Below, piece by piece: positions 1 to 9,264 of a stretch of DNA of 64,000 bases (positions within the stretch are counted from its first letter, which is position 1; each line of letters starts with the position of its first letter). Under the pieces are notes generated by a model that had not been told where the DNA came from, did not search any database, and saw only the letters and a list, made by a program, of their open reading frames with translations. The position numbers and the translations under genes are program-made. Source of the DNA: an uncultured Bacteroidota bacterium (GTDB lineage: Bacteria; Bacteroidota; Bacteroidia; Chitinophagales; Chitinophagaceae); the NCBI GenBank assembly GCA_903824665.1, contig CAIJXT010000006.1:140654-204653 (forward strand). The letters are read 5' to 3'.

Positions 1-1429
1 GCAATACATATATAGACCTGTTGCCGGTAACATTATTACCTGCAATTCCATTCACATCATTGATAGTTTGCTTGTTGATGTAGTTGGCGTTATACAGATT
101 GTCCCATTGTACCTGCAGCAGGTCGGGGTTAGATCTGTACATCTCCCTTAGCGCGTCTGCCGCTGCAGGATTGGGGTTAGTTACACCTACATTATAATAG
201 TACGGGAGATTTCTGTAGTAAGTAGGATTGGGGTTATATCCATTGTAGAAATCTATGTTCGACCTTCTGAAATGCCCTGCATCTATTCCCAATGCTGTAT
301 TCCAGCGCAGCCGATCACTTGGTTTGTAGGTGTAGTTGGCTATTACCTGTGGCTGAAACACATCGTTCACCAATGCCGACCGCTTCTTGCCGTTCTGATA
401 ACCCCATGCTGCATTATAATAATGATTGTCCAGCATATCAAATACTTCTCCTATTTCAGATGTTGCTCTTCCTCTCTTTTGTGGTGCACCAAATGCGGTC
501 AGGTTGAGCTGTCCTTTTTTAGTAACCTTGCTCACTGCACCATAAAAAGAATACGCATCATAAAAAGTGCCGGGTATATAACCTTCATCAGCCCAGCGTC
601 TGGATCCGGAAACAGAATACGCCCAGCCATTTTTATTCACGCCACTGCTGTGTGTAGCCATTACCCTGTTACGGATATTGCCATTGCTCAATTGGTACGA
701 TACGCTGGTGCCTTTCCGCTGATCTGCGGCAGTAGCATTCATATAGGTAGACCCCTTAACTGAGCCAAACGAATACTCCGAAGGCATCAGTCCATATGTG
801 ATTGTACGATTGCGCATTACATCATTCAGACCGCCTATCAACGAGAAAGATGCAAATCCGGTTTCAAGATCTTCCAACGGAATACCATTAATAGTTACAT
901 CGGAGTTGTCATATCCGCGCGGTCTGAAACGGTAAGGACCAAATACAACAGCTGCCGTAAACAGGAAAGGATCCTGATTGGCCACATAAAAGCCCGAAGA
1001 GCTTTGCGACGCAGCGCTTGCGTTTTCGTCTTCCTGACCAGAATTATCATCTAGTGTAATGGTCGGTATATCACCTTTATCAATAGCAGATTGATCAGAA
1101 AAAACTACAGGCACATTACCCAGATCAGTAGTATTCCCTTCGGTAACAGTCACATTGATGGTATCAGTCAAAATACCTTCGCCAGAAACGATTATCAGCT
1201 GATTACCCGACGGAACACCTGAAACCAAGAAAGAGCCATCAACACCAGACCTTGCAAACCGGTCAGAACCGGCTACGGTAATAGAGATTCCGGGTACCGG
1301 TTGCCGGCTGGCATCGTTAAAAATCTGTCCTTTAACAGTGCCACCATTACCAATCTGTGCAATTGAATGCACCGATAGGAGTAAAATAAAGGCCAGTAAA
1401 ATAAATCCGGGAGTGTAAGAAAAACGCAT
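1..1429 (-). CDS. TonB-dependent receptor, 5' part (3' end outside window)
   Basis: Outer-membrane receptor for TonB-driven uptake of an unknown ligand. I read this from the reverse strand: ATG at 1427-1429, no stop before the window edge, about 476 residues visible. It begins with a signal peptide ending in SIAQ. A carboxypeptidase-regulatory-like beta domain follows (GTVKGQIFNDASRQPVPGI, then a GVDGSFLVSGVPSG stretch). Next come a Ser/Asp/Glu-rich linker and a plug-like segment with RPRGYDNSDVTINGIPLED and the start of a barrel rich in Tyr and Asn. The linker between regulatory domain and plug is unusually long, and the plug is diverged from the textbook TonB-plug consensus. No DUF4249 or SusD partner is visible on this side. 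The family call is firm; the substrate cannot be read from sequence. Confidence 0.85.
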   Translation of the reverse strand, partial: MRFSYTPGFILLAFILLLSVHSIAQIGNGGTVKGQIFNDASRQPVPGISITVAGSDRFARSGVDGSFLVSGVPSGNQLIIVSGEGILTDTINVTVTEGNTTDLGNVPVVFSDQSAIDKGDIPTITLDDNSGQEDENASAASQSSSGFYVANQDPFLFTAAVVFGPYRFRPRGYDNSDVTINGIPLEDLETGFASFSLIGGLNDVMRNRTITYGLMPSEYSFGSVKGSTYMNATAADQRKGTSVSYQLSNGNIRNRVMATHSSGVNKNGWAYSVSGSRRWADEGYIPGTFYDAYSFYGAVSKVTKKGQLNLTAFGAPQKRGRATSEIGEVFDMLDNHYYNAAWGYQNGKKRSALVNDVFQPQVIANYTYKPSDRLRWNTALGIDAGHFRRSNIDFYNGYNPNPTYYRNLPYYYNVGVTNPNPAAADALREMYRSNPDLLQVQWDNLYNANYINKQTINDVNGIAGNNVTGNRSIYVL

Positions 1430-1620
1430 TTATAAGTGTTTCAGGGGGCGAAAGTACGATTTAACGTTATCGTGTTAAAGAAAACATCGCAAATTTTGCA
1501 GAAATGACATTAAGTTAACCTTAAAAGAGCGTTTGGCGGTACCCCAGCTACCTATCGTTTTGATACATTTTCTTATTGTTATATCGCGAGGCACTTTCTG
1601 TCAACTCCTGATTATATTAT

Positions 1621-1628
1621 TACCTTTG
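1621..1628 (+). promoter_or_regulatory. Bacteroidota -7 element
   Basis: TACCTTTG fits the Bacteroidota -7 consensus TAnnTTTG and lies 24 bp before the GTG start of the exo/endonuclease-like gene. I do not see a clean -33 TTTG. Confidence 0.5.
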
Positions 1629-1651
1629 GCGCATACCAATTATCTCATAAA

Positions 1652-2692
1652 GTGCAGAATATCATCAAATGTACATTGCTTGCAATACTGCTTCCGCTGC
1701 TGTCGCAGGGTCAGAAACAATCAGTAAAAGTAATAGCGATTGGCAGCTACAACTGCGAAAACCTCTTTGACCCACAGGATGATACCGCCAAAAAAGATGA
1801 AGACTTCACACCCGGCGGTGCATATACCTATACCTACGATGTATATAAAGCAAAGCTGCATAATGTTGCTACTGTAATTCAGCAAATAGGCACCGATGTC
1901 ACGCCCGATGGTGCTGCCGTGGTAGGTTTGGTAGAAATTGAAAACGACAAAGTACTGGCAGAACTGGTGAAACAACCGGAAATAGCCGCACGTCACTACC
2001 AATATATCTGGTTTCCAACCTCCGATGAAAGAGGCATCAGTACAGCAATGCTGTACAATCCCAAGTATATGAAGTTGCTGACTGCAGAACCACTGCGCGT
2101 ACCGCTGGAACAGTTGGGACAAACCCGGCCCACCAGAGACATTTTGCATGTAACAGGTATTCTGGCTGGCGATACAGTACACTTTCTCGTAAACCACTGG
2201 CCATCCAAAAGCGGTGGCGAAGCCGCAACTAATCCGGGAAGAATGCTCGCTGCCAAAATCAACCGAAAACTGGTTGATTCGCTTTACGCTGTAAACCCCA
2301 ATACAAAAATCATGCTCATGGGCGATTTTAACGACGACCCCACTGCCGACGCCTTTGAAAATGTATTGGAAACAGAAGAAGACATCACCCGCCTGAAAGA
2401 TAAAGGTCTGTATAACCCCTGGACAAAGATGTACAAAAAGGGAATGGGCACAGAGAGTTTCCGCGGTACATGGCACCTGATCGATCAGATTATCATTAGT
2501 ACGTCCCTGATCCAAAACAAGAATAACCGCTGGAAGTATTACAAACCAGAAATATTCAACAAAGATTTCCTGATCAACAAAATGGGTAAAGACAAGGGCC
2601 TTCCTCACCGCTCATTTACGATTGCCCAGGTTTGGGACAATGGCTACAGCGACCACTTCCCGGTGCTGGTATATCTTGTTTCTGACAAATAA
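1652..2692 (+). CDS. Secreted endonuclease/exonuclease/phosphatase-family protein
   Basis: Probable Mg2+-dependent phosphodiesterase or nuclease of the EEP (DNase I-like) fold, exported by an N-terminal signal peptide (residues 1-20, ending LLSQGQ). Family motifs seen in order: YNCENLFD (33-40, metal-site Asn/Glu), VEIEND (94-99, catalytic Glu), NHWPSKSGG (181-189, active-site His), GDFND (224-228) and SDHFP (333-337, the terminal Asp-His pair). All key residues are present at 346 aa. The start is a GTG just downstream of a -7 element; no better ATG precedes the signal peptide. The next gene encodes another secreted nuclease with its own promoter, so the pair looks suited to extracellular nucleic-acid or phosphate scavenging (inference). 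Confidence 0.88.
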   Translation: MQNIIKCTLLAILLPLLSQGQKQSVKVIAIGSYNCENLFDPQDDTAKKDEDFTPGGAYTYTYDVYKAKLHNVATVIQQIGTDVTPDGAAVVGLVEIENDKVLAELVKQPEIAARHYQYIWFPTSDERGISTAMLYNPKYMKLLTAEPLRVPLEQLGQTRPTRDILHVTGILAGDTVHFLVNHWPSKSGGEAATNPGRMLAAKINRKLVDSLYAVNPNTKIMLMGDFNDDPTADAFENVLETEEDITRLKDKGLYNPWTKMYKKGMGTESFRGTWHLIDQIIISTSLIQNKNNRWKYYKPEIFNKDFLINKMGKDKGLPHRSFTIAQVWDNGYSDHFPVLVYLVSDK

Positions 2693-2707
2693 ATGCGAAA
2701 GTCAGCT

Positions 2708-2715
2708 TACATTTG
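2708..2715 (+). promoter_or_regulatory. Bacteroidota -7 element that decides the downstream start
   Basis: TACATTTG matches TAnnTTTG, 24 bp before the ATG at 2740. A possible upstream TTG start at 2713-2715 is the last three bases of this element, so it would not be transcribed. That argues for the ATG at 2740. Confidence 0.5.
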
Positions 2716-2739
2716 CAGCTTACCGCTAAAACCAAGCTA

Positions 2740-3822
2740 ATGAAGCGTTTATTCTACCCGCTTTTTTTAATACTACCTGCATTTGCGTTTGCGCAGCCAC
2801 CAGGCTATTATACAACTGCCAATGGATTGAATGGTCAGCCACTGCGTGCAGCACTCAGAAACATTATCAGGGCTCATACCGCATTGTCATACACTCCGGG
2901 TCTTTGGAATGCCTACTATACTACAGACAAAAAACCAAACGGCAAGGTTTGGGATATGTACTCAGACATACCCGGCGGAACGCCAGCCTACGAGTACACA
3001 CTGGGCACTGATCAGTGTGGTAGTGTAAGCCCACCTGCCGAAAACGGTTGTTACAACCGCGAGCATACATGGCCGCAAAGCAAGTTTGCCAGCGACACCC
3101 CTATGCAGACAGACCTTTTTCTGGTAATCCCATCGGACTATTATGTCAACAACAGGCGCGGCGATTTGCCCTACGGAAAGGTGGGAACAGCCTCCGAGAC
3201 CTTTACCAACGGCAGTAAGACCGGAAATAACGTTTATCCGGGTGCGCCATCTGGCAACTGCTTCGAACCTATCGACTCATTCAAGGGGGATCTGGCACGT
3301 GCATATTTCTATATATCTACCTGTTACAGAAACGACAGCGGAAAATTTAGTACATGGGAAATGGCTACACTAGTAGCACTGAAACCCTGGGCTGCCCAAA
3401 TGCTGCTATCATGGCATCACCTCGACCCCGTAAGTAAGAAAGAAAAAGACCGCAACGAAGCAGTGTATGCCTTGCAGGGGAACAGAAATCCTTTTATCGA
3501 CAAGCCCGAATATGCAGATTGCATATGGGGAACCGGTGACTGCAGCACTACCGGAACTTCCTTTGTAAATGCTGACGGACAACTGGAATTATTTCCCAAC
3601 CCTACCGGGAGCTTCTTTAAAATATCTGTACCGGAACGGCTGAAAACGACAACTTTGGTGGTACGTGTATTCAATACAACCGGGCAACAGATGTATAGCC
3701 AGACAATATCAGCAGATGCGGCTATCGATTGCAGCATGCTGCCAACCGGCAATTACTTTGTACATATTGCCTCTGCTTCAGTAAGCGTTACCAAAAGACT
3801 GTTTGTACTGCATAGCAACTAA
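2740..3822 (+). CDS. Secreted endonuclease I with T9SS sorting domain
   Basis: Endonuclease I family (EndA/NucM-like, beta-beta-alpha metal fold) that cuts nucleic acids outside the cell. From the ATG at 2740 the protein has 360 aa with a signal peptide ending FAFAQ (residue 19). The family signature YNREHTWPQS covers residues 105-114, with His109 the likely general base, and SDYYVNNRRGDLPYG follows at 132-146. Several Cys (DQCG, NGCY, GNC, STCYR) may form disulfides. The last ~80 residues form a type A T9SS sorting domain (LELFPNPTGSF, ending KRLFVLH), so export is expected to be Sec then T9SS with surface anchoring or release. Only 47 bp separate it from the preceding nuclease gene. Confidence 0.92.
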   Translation: MKRLFYPLFLILPAFAFAQPPGYYTTANGLNGQPLRAALRNIIRAHTALSYTPGLWNAYYTTDKKPNGKVWDMYSDIPGGTPAYEYTLGTDQCGSVSPPAENGCYNREHTWPQSKFASDTPMQTDLFLVIPSDYYVNNRRGDLPYGKVGTASETFTNGSKTGNNVYPGAPSGNCFEPIDSFKGDLARAYFYISTCYRNDSGKFSTWEMATLVALKPWAAQMLLSWHHLDPVSKKEKDRNEAVYALQGNRNPFIDKPEYADCIWGTGDCSTTGTSFVNADGQLELFPNPTGSFFKISVPERLKTTTLVVRVFNTTGQQMYSQTISADAAIDCSMLPTGNYFVHIASASVSVTKRLFVLHSN

Positions 3823-3854
3823 ACATATCAGGCATAGCGGGAAAAACGAAATCC

Positions 3855-3888
3855 AATAACCGACAGCAGTGTCGGTTATTTCTTTTTT
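3855..3888 (+). terminator. Intrinsic terminator overlapping the convergent gene's 3' end
   Basis: Perfect 11-bp stem AATAACCGACA / TGTCGGTTATT (3855-3865 and 3870-3880) with loop GCAG, then TCTTTTTT. It ends the endonuclease I transcript. The hairpin contains the stop codon of the opposite-strand DUF151 gene, and the T-run is the complement of that gene's C-terminal Lys codons. Confidence 0.85.
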
Positions 3889-4487
3889 CTGCGGTTGATC
3901 TCGTCGCGGATGTTGATGGCGCGTACATAGTCTTCCTGTTCCAATACAGTCTGTAATAGCTTATTCAGCTCATCCAGCGACATCTTCTTCATATCCGGAT
4001 CACTCTGGGTAGGTTTGCTGGTAACCGGCACCTGAGTTTGCCTGGGCTCATCTGCCGCCTCGCTACCTTCGTTTTCAAGGTAAAGTCCTGCAGTATCCAG
4101 TATATTCTCAAATGTATATATTTTGCAATTTGCCCTTACTGCCAGTGCCAACGCATCTGACGTACGCGAGTCTATTTCCGTCAGCACATCGCTATACCGG
4201 CACACAAGCTTGGCAAAAAACACACCTTCTTCGAGTTTGTATATCAATACTTCGGTAAGCTCTATGCTGAAAGTATCCATAAAATTGGCAAAAAGATCAT
4301 GTGTCAGTGGACGGCTTGGCTGCATCCGTTCCAGCGCCACGGCAATAGCCTGCGCCTCAAAGCCACCAATGACAATAGGCAATCTGCGAAGCCCGTCAAC
4401 TTCACCAAGTACTACAGCGTAGGAATGTGTCTGGGTTATACTGTGAGATAATGCAACAATTTCAAGTTCTACCTTTTTCGTCGACAT
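3876..4487 (-). CDS. DUF151 bifunctional-nuclease-domain protein with UVR motif
   Basis: Residues 1 to about 140 form a DUF151 domain (VELEIVALSHS, RRLPIVIGGFEAQAIAVALE, SRTSDALALAVR). The family includes plant BBD nucleases with reported RNase/DNase activity and many conserved bacterial proteins of unclear role. A short charged linker follows. The last ~35 residues (LDELNKLLQTVLEQEDYVRAINIRDEI) resemble the UVR motif of UvrB/UvrC that binds partner proteins. The 203-aa length suits this two-part layout, common in Bacteroidota. It lies 78 bp downstream of parC on the same strand and may be co-transcribed. Cellular target is unknown. Confidence 0.88.
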   Translation of the reverse strand: MSTKKVELEIVALSHSITQTHSYAVVLGEVDGLRRLPIVIGGFEAQAIAVALERMQPSRPLTHDLFANFMDTFSIELTEVLIYKLEEGVFFAKLVCRYSDVLTEIDSRTSDALALAVRANCKIYTFENILDTAGLYLENEGSEAADEPRQTQVPVTSKPTQSDPDMKKMSLDELNKLLQTVLEQEDYVRAINIRDEINRRKKK

Positions 4488-4565
4488 AAAAAAACGCGTA
4501 CCCTACCTTTTTTGAACGGATAACTAATCCGTGAAGTTAAAACAATTTTATAAAAAAATCCGATG

Positions 4566-7082
4566 TTAAAACAATGTTGGAGCTTCACGCTGTGTACCAT
4601 CCTCCCCTGCTTCCGGCAACAGCGAAATCTCTTTAAGGTCGTCTGCCGTCAGGAAACTGCCTATTGTTTTCCAGCCGGTTATGTCTACGGTCTCATGCAG
4701 CGATACGATCTGTTCCTTTATTTCTGTCTTTTTCTTGCCCGTACGCACTATCACAACCGGCTCTTGCTGCAGTGTTACCAGCTCCAGATAGTTGCCCTCC
4801 CCTTCCTTTATAAAAGTATACCTGCTTTTCAGCGTCATACTCTCAATCATAAACCTCTTCACGTTAAACTGCTTGTTCTTTGCGTCAAAGTAGATTGCAG
4901 TTACCACCTTTTCCGCATGAAACTTCTCTATCAGCACTACATTGTCAGCATCGTATCTGTTGGTGATGTCAAAACCCGTAACCTCATAGGTGCCGTCTTT
5001 GTAAAAAACGATGATCCTGTCCTTTTCATCAAATCTACCCAGCAACATCCCATGGCCATCTTTGTTGAGCCTGCCCACACTATCGTCATACCATATCTGC
5101 GGAGCCGACAGTGTAGACCGTCCCTTTTCCTTAAACTTCACATTTCTTACCGGATACTTGGTTACCTGATTGCCGATCGCTCCCCTGCCCTTTATTTCCA
5201 GCTCTTCGAAATAATAGTCAAATGCCTTGGTTCGCGCCTTGCTGCCCGGCGACAGATTTATTGTAACCACATCAGGCTCCCCATTAGGGTTGGCTGTGAG
5301 GTGCTGCACCTTACTACCCGGGTTGCCGCGAGTGAGGTCATACTCTTTGTCGCGGGTAATACCAGTCACATTAAACCGCTTGGCATAGGTAATACCGGTC
5401 TTACCATCCATATAGATCATGTTATAGGTGGTACGTTCGTCATTCTTCTGAAAAACAGCGATATGAATAATGTCCTTGCCTACAAAGGTCTTATCTGCAA
5501 CCTTGGTCACCATCATTTTCCCATCTCTGCGAAAGGTGATAATGTTATCGATATCCGAACAATCAAAAGCAAATTCATCCTTTTTCAGACCAGTTCCTAT
5601 GAATCCTTCTTTATAATTTACATATAGTTTGGCATTGGCAATAGCCACGGTAGTAGCCTGTATGGTCTCAAACGGCCTGATCTCTGTTTTACGTTCCCTG
5701 CCTTTCCCGAATTTTTTCAGCAGGTTTTCATAATACCTGATTGCGTAGTCGTTGAGATTGGCAATGTAGTTTTTTACCTCAGCAATATTGTCTTCCACAC
5801 CCCGCATGTGCTCATCTGCCTTAAACGTATCGTACTTACTGATCCGTTTGATGCGGATCTCGGTAAGCTTGATGATATCTTCATGGGTCACCGCACGGCG
5901 CAGCATTTTGATGTGCGGCTTCAATCCATCATCAATGGCCTTCAATACCCCTTCCCATGTTGTTTGCTCTTCTATATCGCGGTATATCCTCTTTTCAATA
6001 AATATCTTCTCCAGCGACGAATAGTGCCAGTCTTCTTCAAGCTCATGCAATCTGATCTCCAGTTCGCGCAGCAGCAGGGCCTTGGTGTGCTGCACCGAGT
6101 GTTTCAGTAACTCCGTGGCACCCACAAAATGGGGCTTGTCCTCGATGATAATGCAAGCGTTGGGCGATATACTGATCTCGCAATCTGTAAATGCATAAAG
6201 TGCGTCTATCGTTTGGTTGGTAGATACACCGGGCGCCAGCAATACCAGCAACTCCACATCTTTGGCTGTATTATCGGTTACACTCTTTATCTTTATTTTG
6301 CCCGAGTCGTTTGCCTTTAGAATGCTGTCGGCAAGCTGCGATGTAGTAATGCCATAAGGCACATCCCTAATGGCAATAGATTTTTTATCTACCTCCTCTA
6401 TACGCGCACGAACCCTCACCTTACCGCCACGGTTGCCATCATTGTAATTGTTTACATCGATCATGCCACCTGTCAAAAAATCAGGGAACAATTCAAACTT
6501 TTTGCCCTTCAGGTGTTTTATTGCGCTGTCCAGTATCTCACAAAAGTTATGAGGCAATATCTTGGTACTCAACCCTACCGCTATACCCTCCGTTCCTTGT
6601 GCCAGCAGCAGCGGAAACTTCATTGGCAGTGTCACAGGCTCATTCTTACGGCCGTCATAGCTCAGCTGCCACTCCGTGGTCTTTGCATTAAAAGCCACCT
6701 CCAGCGCAAACTTAGACAGGCGCGCCTCTATGTATCGGGCGGCTGCGGCACTGTCGCCGGTTCGCACATCACCCCAGTTACCCTGGGTTTCTATCAGCAG
6801 ATCTTTCTGCCCCAGGCCTACAATCGCATCGCCTATTGACGCATCGCCATGCGGATGGTACTGCATACTCTGCCCTATGATGTTGGCCACCTTGTTGAAA
6901 CGGCCATCATCCATTTCTTTCATAGCATGCATGATTCGCCGCTGAACCGGTTTCATACCGTCTTCTATGGCCGGCACGGCACGCTCCAGTATCACATAGC
7001 TGGCGTAGTCCAGAAACCAGTTCTGGTACATCTCATTGATCAACGTCGAGCCTTTCTCGGCAAACATGTCCTGATCTTCCAT
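4566..7082 (-). CDS. parC: DNA topoisomerase IV subunit A (gyrase A family)
   Basis: Breakage-reunion subunit of a type IIA topoisomerase; topoisomerase IV decatenates daughter chromosomes with ParE. At 838 aa it shows the winged-helix start (AIEDGMKPVQRRIMHAM, 38-54), YHPHGDASIGDAIVG (75-89) and the catalytic tyrosine in AAAARYIEARLS (Tyr117). A coiled-coil gate lies around 330-470, followed by a C-terminal beta-pinwheel region (TGITYAKRFNVTGITRDK, KGRSTLSAPQIWYDD). The opening and the C-terminal region resemble the Bacteroidota ParC group more than GyrA, though the two are close. No parE or gyrB gene is in the window. Start ATG at 7080-7082. A TPR gene is divergent upstream. Confidence 0.9.
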   Translation of the reverse strand: MEDQDMFAEKGSTLINEMYQNWFLDYASYVILERAVPAIEDGMKPVQRRIMHAMKEMDDGRFNKVANIIGQSMQYHPHGDASIGDAIVGLGQKDLLIETQGNWGDVRTGDSAAAARYIEARLSKFALEVAFNAKTTEWQLSYDGRKNEPVTLPMKFPLLLAQGTEGIAVGLSTKILPHNFCEILDSAIKHLKGKKFELFPDFLTGGMIDVNNYNDGNRGGKVRVRARIEEVDKKSIAIRDVPYGITTSQLADSILKANDSGKIKIKSVTDNTAKDVELLVLLAPGVSTNQTIDALYAFTDCEISISPNACIIIEDKPHFVGATELLKHSVQHTKALLLRELEIRLHELEEDWHYSSLEKIFIEKRIYRDIEEQTTWEGVLKAIDDGLKPHIKMLRRAVTHEDIIKLTEIRIKRISKYDTFKADEHMRGVEDNIAEVKNYIANLNDYAIRYYENLLKKFGKGRERKTEIRPFETIQATTVAIANAKLYVNYKEGFIGTGLKKDEFAFDCSDIDNIITFRRDGKMMVTKVADKTFVGKDIIHIAVFQKNDERTTYNMIYMDGKTGITYAKRFNVTGITRDKEYDLTRGNPGSKVQHLTANPNGEPDVVTINLSPGSKARTKAFDYYFEELEIKGRGAIGNQVTKYPVRNVKFKEKGRSTLSAPQIWYDDSVGRLNKDGHGMLLGRFDEKDRIIVFYKDGTYEVTGFDITNRYDADNVVLIEKFHAEKVVTAIYFDAKNKQFNVKRFMIESMTLKSRYTFIKEGEGNYLELVTLQQEPVVIVRTGKKKTEIKEQIVSLHETVDITGWKTIGSFLTADDLKEISLLPEAGEDGTQREAPTLF

Positions 7083-7287
7083 TGTATTTTCGGTCGTATG
7101 CGCAAAATCTCAGTCACGATTTGCGGGTATTCCTATCCGCAATAGCAACCAAAACCATAACTGCTACAAAAATATCTATTGCAAATGAATGTGGTTAGGG
7201 TAGTTATCCACAAATTTTCGTTCAACATCATTACGAATACGCATTATTTGTAATTTAAAATGATACTGGTGCTTCCAAAGGCATTTG

Positions 7288-7295
7288 TATCTTCG
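7288..7295 (+). promoter_or_regulatory. Probable -7 element (TAnnTTCG variant)
   Basis: TATCTTCG, a near match to TAnnTTTG, lies 17 bp before the ATG of the TPR gene. I see no strong -33 partner. Confidence 0.35.
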
Positions 7296-7312
7296 TAAGA
7301 TTAATATCAGGC

Positions 7313-8629
7313 ATGAGGGTAATTGTTTCCTTACTATTAGCAAGTTTCTTCTGTACGAAGACGTACAGCCAGTCGTCCAATGATCATTTCAACCGTGGGT
7401 TTGCGAAACATCAAGCGAAGGATTACAAAACAGCTATATCTGAGTACAGTAAGGCCATAGAAGTGAATCCAAATGATACAAATGCATATTATAACAGAGC
7501 AATTGCTAAACACAACGTTGAAGATTTTAAAGGAGCGATCTCTGACTATTCAACGGCAGTAAGCCTTGCACCTACAAAAGCGAATAGTTACACGGGACGG
7601 GGCCGCACCAGACACATGCAGAACGACTACAAAGGAGCAATTGAAGATTACAATAAGTCGTTGGCACTTTTTCCTGGGGATGCTGCGGTTTATGAAGACA
7701 GAGGGGATGCAAAATTTGAACTCGGCGATGAGAAAAGCGCTATTGAAGATTACGGAAAATCAATTGCGATAGATTCTCAGAGCGCCCGGGTTTATGCCAA
7801 ACGGGGTGATGCAAGATTTCAGCTAAAATTTTATAAAGGAGCATTTGCGGACTATAATAAAGCTATAACGATGGATCCGAAAGATGCTGATTATTATAAT
7901 AGCAGAGGTGATACAAGGTGTGAGCTGAAAGACTATAAAAATGCGATTTCAGATTATGGTAGAGCAATAGGAATCGAACCTAAGAATGCAGACTATTTCA
8001 TTAGCAGGGCAGATACAAAATGGTTAACTGATGATCTCAAAGGCGCCATTGCCGATTACACTATGGCAATAGAGATCGAACCTAATGATCCAGACGCCTA
8101 TGTTGGGAGAGGTTTGACAAAAGATATGCTGAATGATCATGATGGCGCCATTGTAGACTATAGAAAAGCACTAAATTTTGCCGGCGCTGGTAAGGACTAT
8201 GTGCTGAGCGCATTCATAAAAAAATTACTCGATGACTATAAGGGCGCGATTGATGAATATACAAAGGCGTTGTCGGTTAAACCTACCGAAAAAAAGGTAT
8301 ACTTAATGAGGGGAAAGACAAAATTGGAATTAAATGACAGTAAGACGGCAATAGCTGATTTCAACAAAGCAATAGAACTCAATCCGAAGGATGCAGAGGC
8401 ATATGCATACAGAGGACGCTCAAAAATAGACTTAAAAGATTACATGGGTGCACTAGCCGACCTCGATAATGCAATCAGTCTTAATTCCGGCGACGGGGAA
8501 TATTATTACAACAGAGGTATTATTAAGATTGTATTGAAGAGAAAAGACAGCGGATGCAGTGATTTGCGTAGAGCTGCCGAATTGGGTTATATTGTCGACG
8601 AAAATATGGTTGGTGAAAATTGCAAGTAA
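7313..8629 (+). CDS. Secreted tetratricopeptide-repeat protein
   Basis: The 438-aa protein is a signal peptide (to about residue 20, ending KTYSQ) followed almost entirely by about twelve 34-residue TPR units. Each has the A..DY.KAI.L.P.DA..Y..RG pattern, for example KGAFADYNKAITMDPKDADYYNSRG. TPR superhelices bind other proteins, and the export signal places this one in the periplasm or on the outer membrane. Units are so alike that DNA-level recombination between them is plausible. No enzymatic domain is seen. It stands alone: parC is divergent, and the next gene is on the opposite strand. Its partner is unknown. Confidence 0.88.
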   Translation: MRVIVSLLLASFFCTKTYSQSSNDHFNRGFAKHQAKDYKTAISEYSKAIEVNPNDTNAYYNRAIAKHNVEDFKGAISDYSTAVSLAPTKANSYTGRGRTRHMQNDYKGAIEDYNKSLALFPGDAAVYEDRGDAKFELGDEKSAIEDYGKSIAIDSQSARVYAKRGDARFQLKFYKGAFADYNKAITMDPKDADYYNSRGDTRCELKDYKNAISDYGRAIGIEPKNADYFISRADTKWLTDDLKGAIADYTMAIEIEPNDPDAYVGRGLTKDMLNDHDGAIVDYRKALNFAGAGKDYVLSAFIKKLLDDYKGAIDEYTKALSVKPTEKKVYLMRGKTKLELNDSKTAIADFNKAIELNPKDAEAYAYRGRSKIDLKDYMGALADLDNAISLNSGDGEYYYNRGIIKIVLKRKDSGCSDLRRAAELGYIVDENMVGENCK

Positions 8630-8731
8630 AAATACTCGGTCAATTAGCGCTAAAAAGCGGCAAGACCCACCTGGATCTCACCGCAAAACCCACATCTAAT
8701 ACCCAATGTGGATAAGAATTATAGCTAGCAC

Positions 8732-9076
8732 CTATAAAAATATGATCAGCAGAATGATAAGCAATAGCAACCCGCCGCCGCCTAAGTAAAGGTAGGTGGG
8801 TCCCGACTGCTTCAGTTCTTTATTCATGCCTTTCAACTCATGGCGTAATGTCCCGCGTTGTGCTTTCGACATATGACTAAAGTCCATTGCCTTTATTGCT
8901 GTCACACGATCCTTAATTGCAATCACTCTGGCTTCTGTTTTGTCTACGGTGCCGGCGGCTTCGGCTGCGTTCACATTTGCCGTGCCCGACAACATCAGCA
9001 CCAACAAGAACATCCTGATTTTTGCCTGTAGTACGCCTGTCCTTAAAAACCCGTTCAATCTCGTAAGCTGCTTCAT
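8732..9076 (-). CDS. Small unknown exported or membrane protein
   Basis: I do not recognise a named family. The 114-aa reading from ATG 9074-9076 has a long basic N-terminus and a signal-like hydrophobic stretch (residues 19-38, ending NVNAAEA). A charged helical region follows with KAQRGTLRHELKGMNKELK (71-89), then SGPTYLYLGGGG and a very hydrophobic C-terminal membrane segment (about 95-114). The likely layout is a periplasmic linker anchored by a C-terminal helix. The frame stays open 24 codons further upstream, but those residues lack membrane-protein character and the Met25 start gives a proper signal peptide. Similar short proteins occur in Bacteroidota genomes; no function can be given. 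Confidence 0.6.
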   Translation of the reverse strand: MKQLTRLNGFLRTGVLQAKIRMFLLVLMLSGTANVNAAEAAGTVDKTEARVIAIKDRVTAIKAMDFSHMSKAQRGTLRHELKGMNKELKQSGPTYLYLGGGGLLLLIILLIIFL

Positions 9077-9264
9077 AGTTGTTGTTTTTAGTGTAGATGA
9101 AATAACAACATAAAGGTAGCTGCCGGACACAGTGGTTTTGTTACACATTTGCTGCCAAATGTGTTATAATTATCAGTTTTCGGAAATGCCAGGTTGTCCA
9201 TTTTCTATTAACGAGAAAATGACTGAAGCAAAATCAGATGTCAATATCCGCTATCCACTTGCAA

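Noticed and set aside
1721..2608. 295-codon frame antisense to the EEP nuclease
   Set aside because: The plus-strand gene has complete family motifs; the antisense frame has none.
2713..2739. TTG-start extension of the endonuclease I gene
   Set aside because: The TTG is the end of the -7 promoter element, and the ATG at 2740 begins a proper signal peptide.
4563..5627. 354-codon frame antisense to parC
   Set aside because: It mirrors a strongly conserved essential gene; its Cys/His/Leu-rich composition is typical of an antisense shadow.
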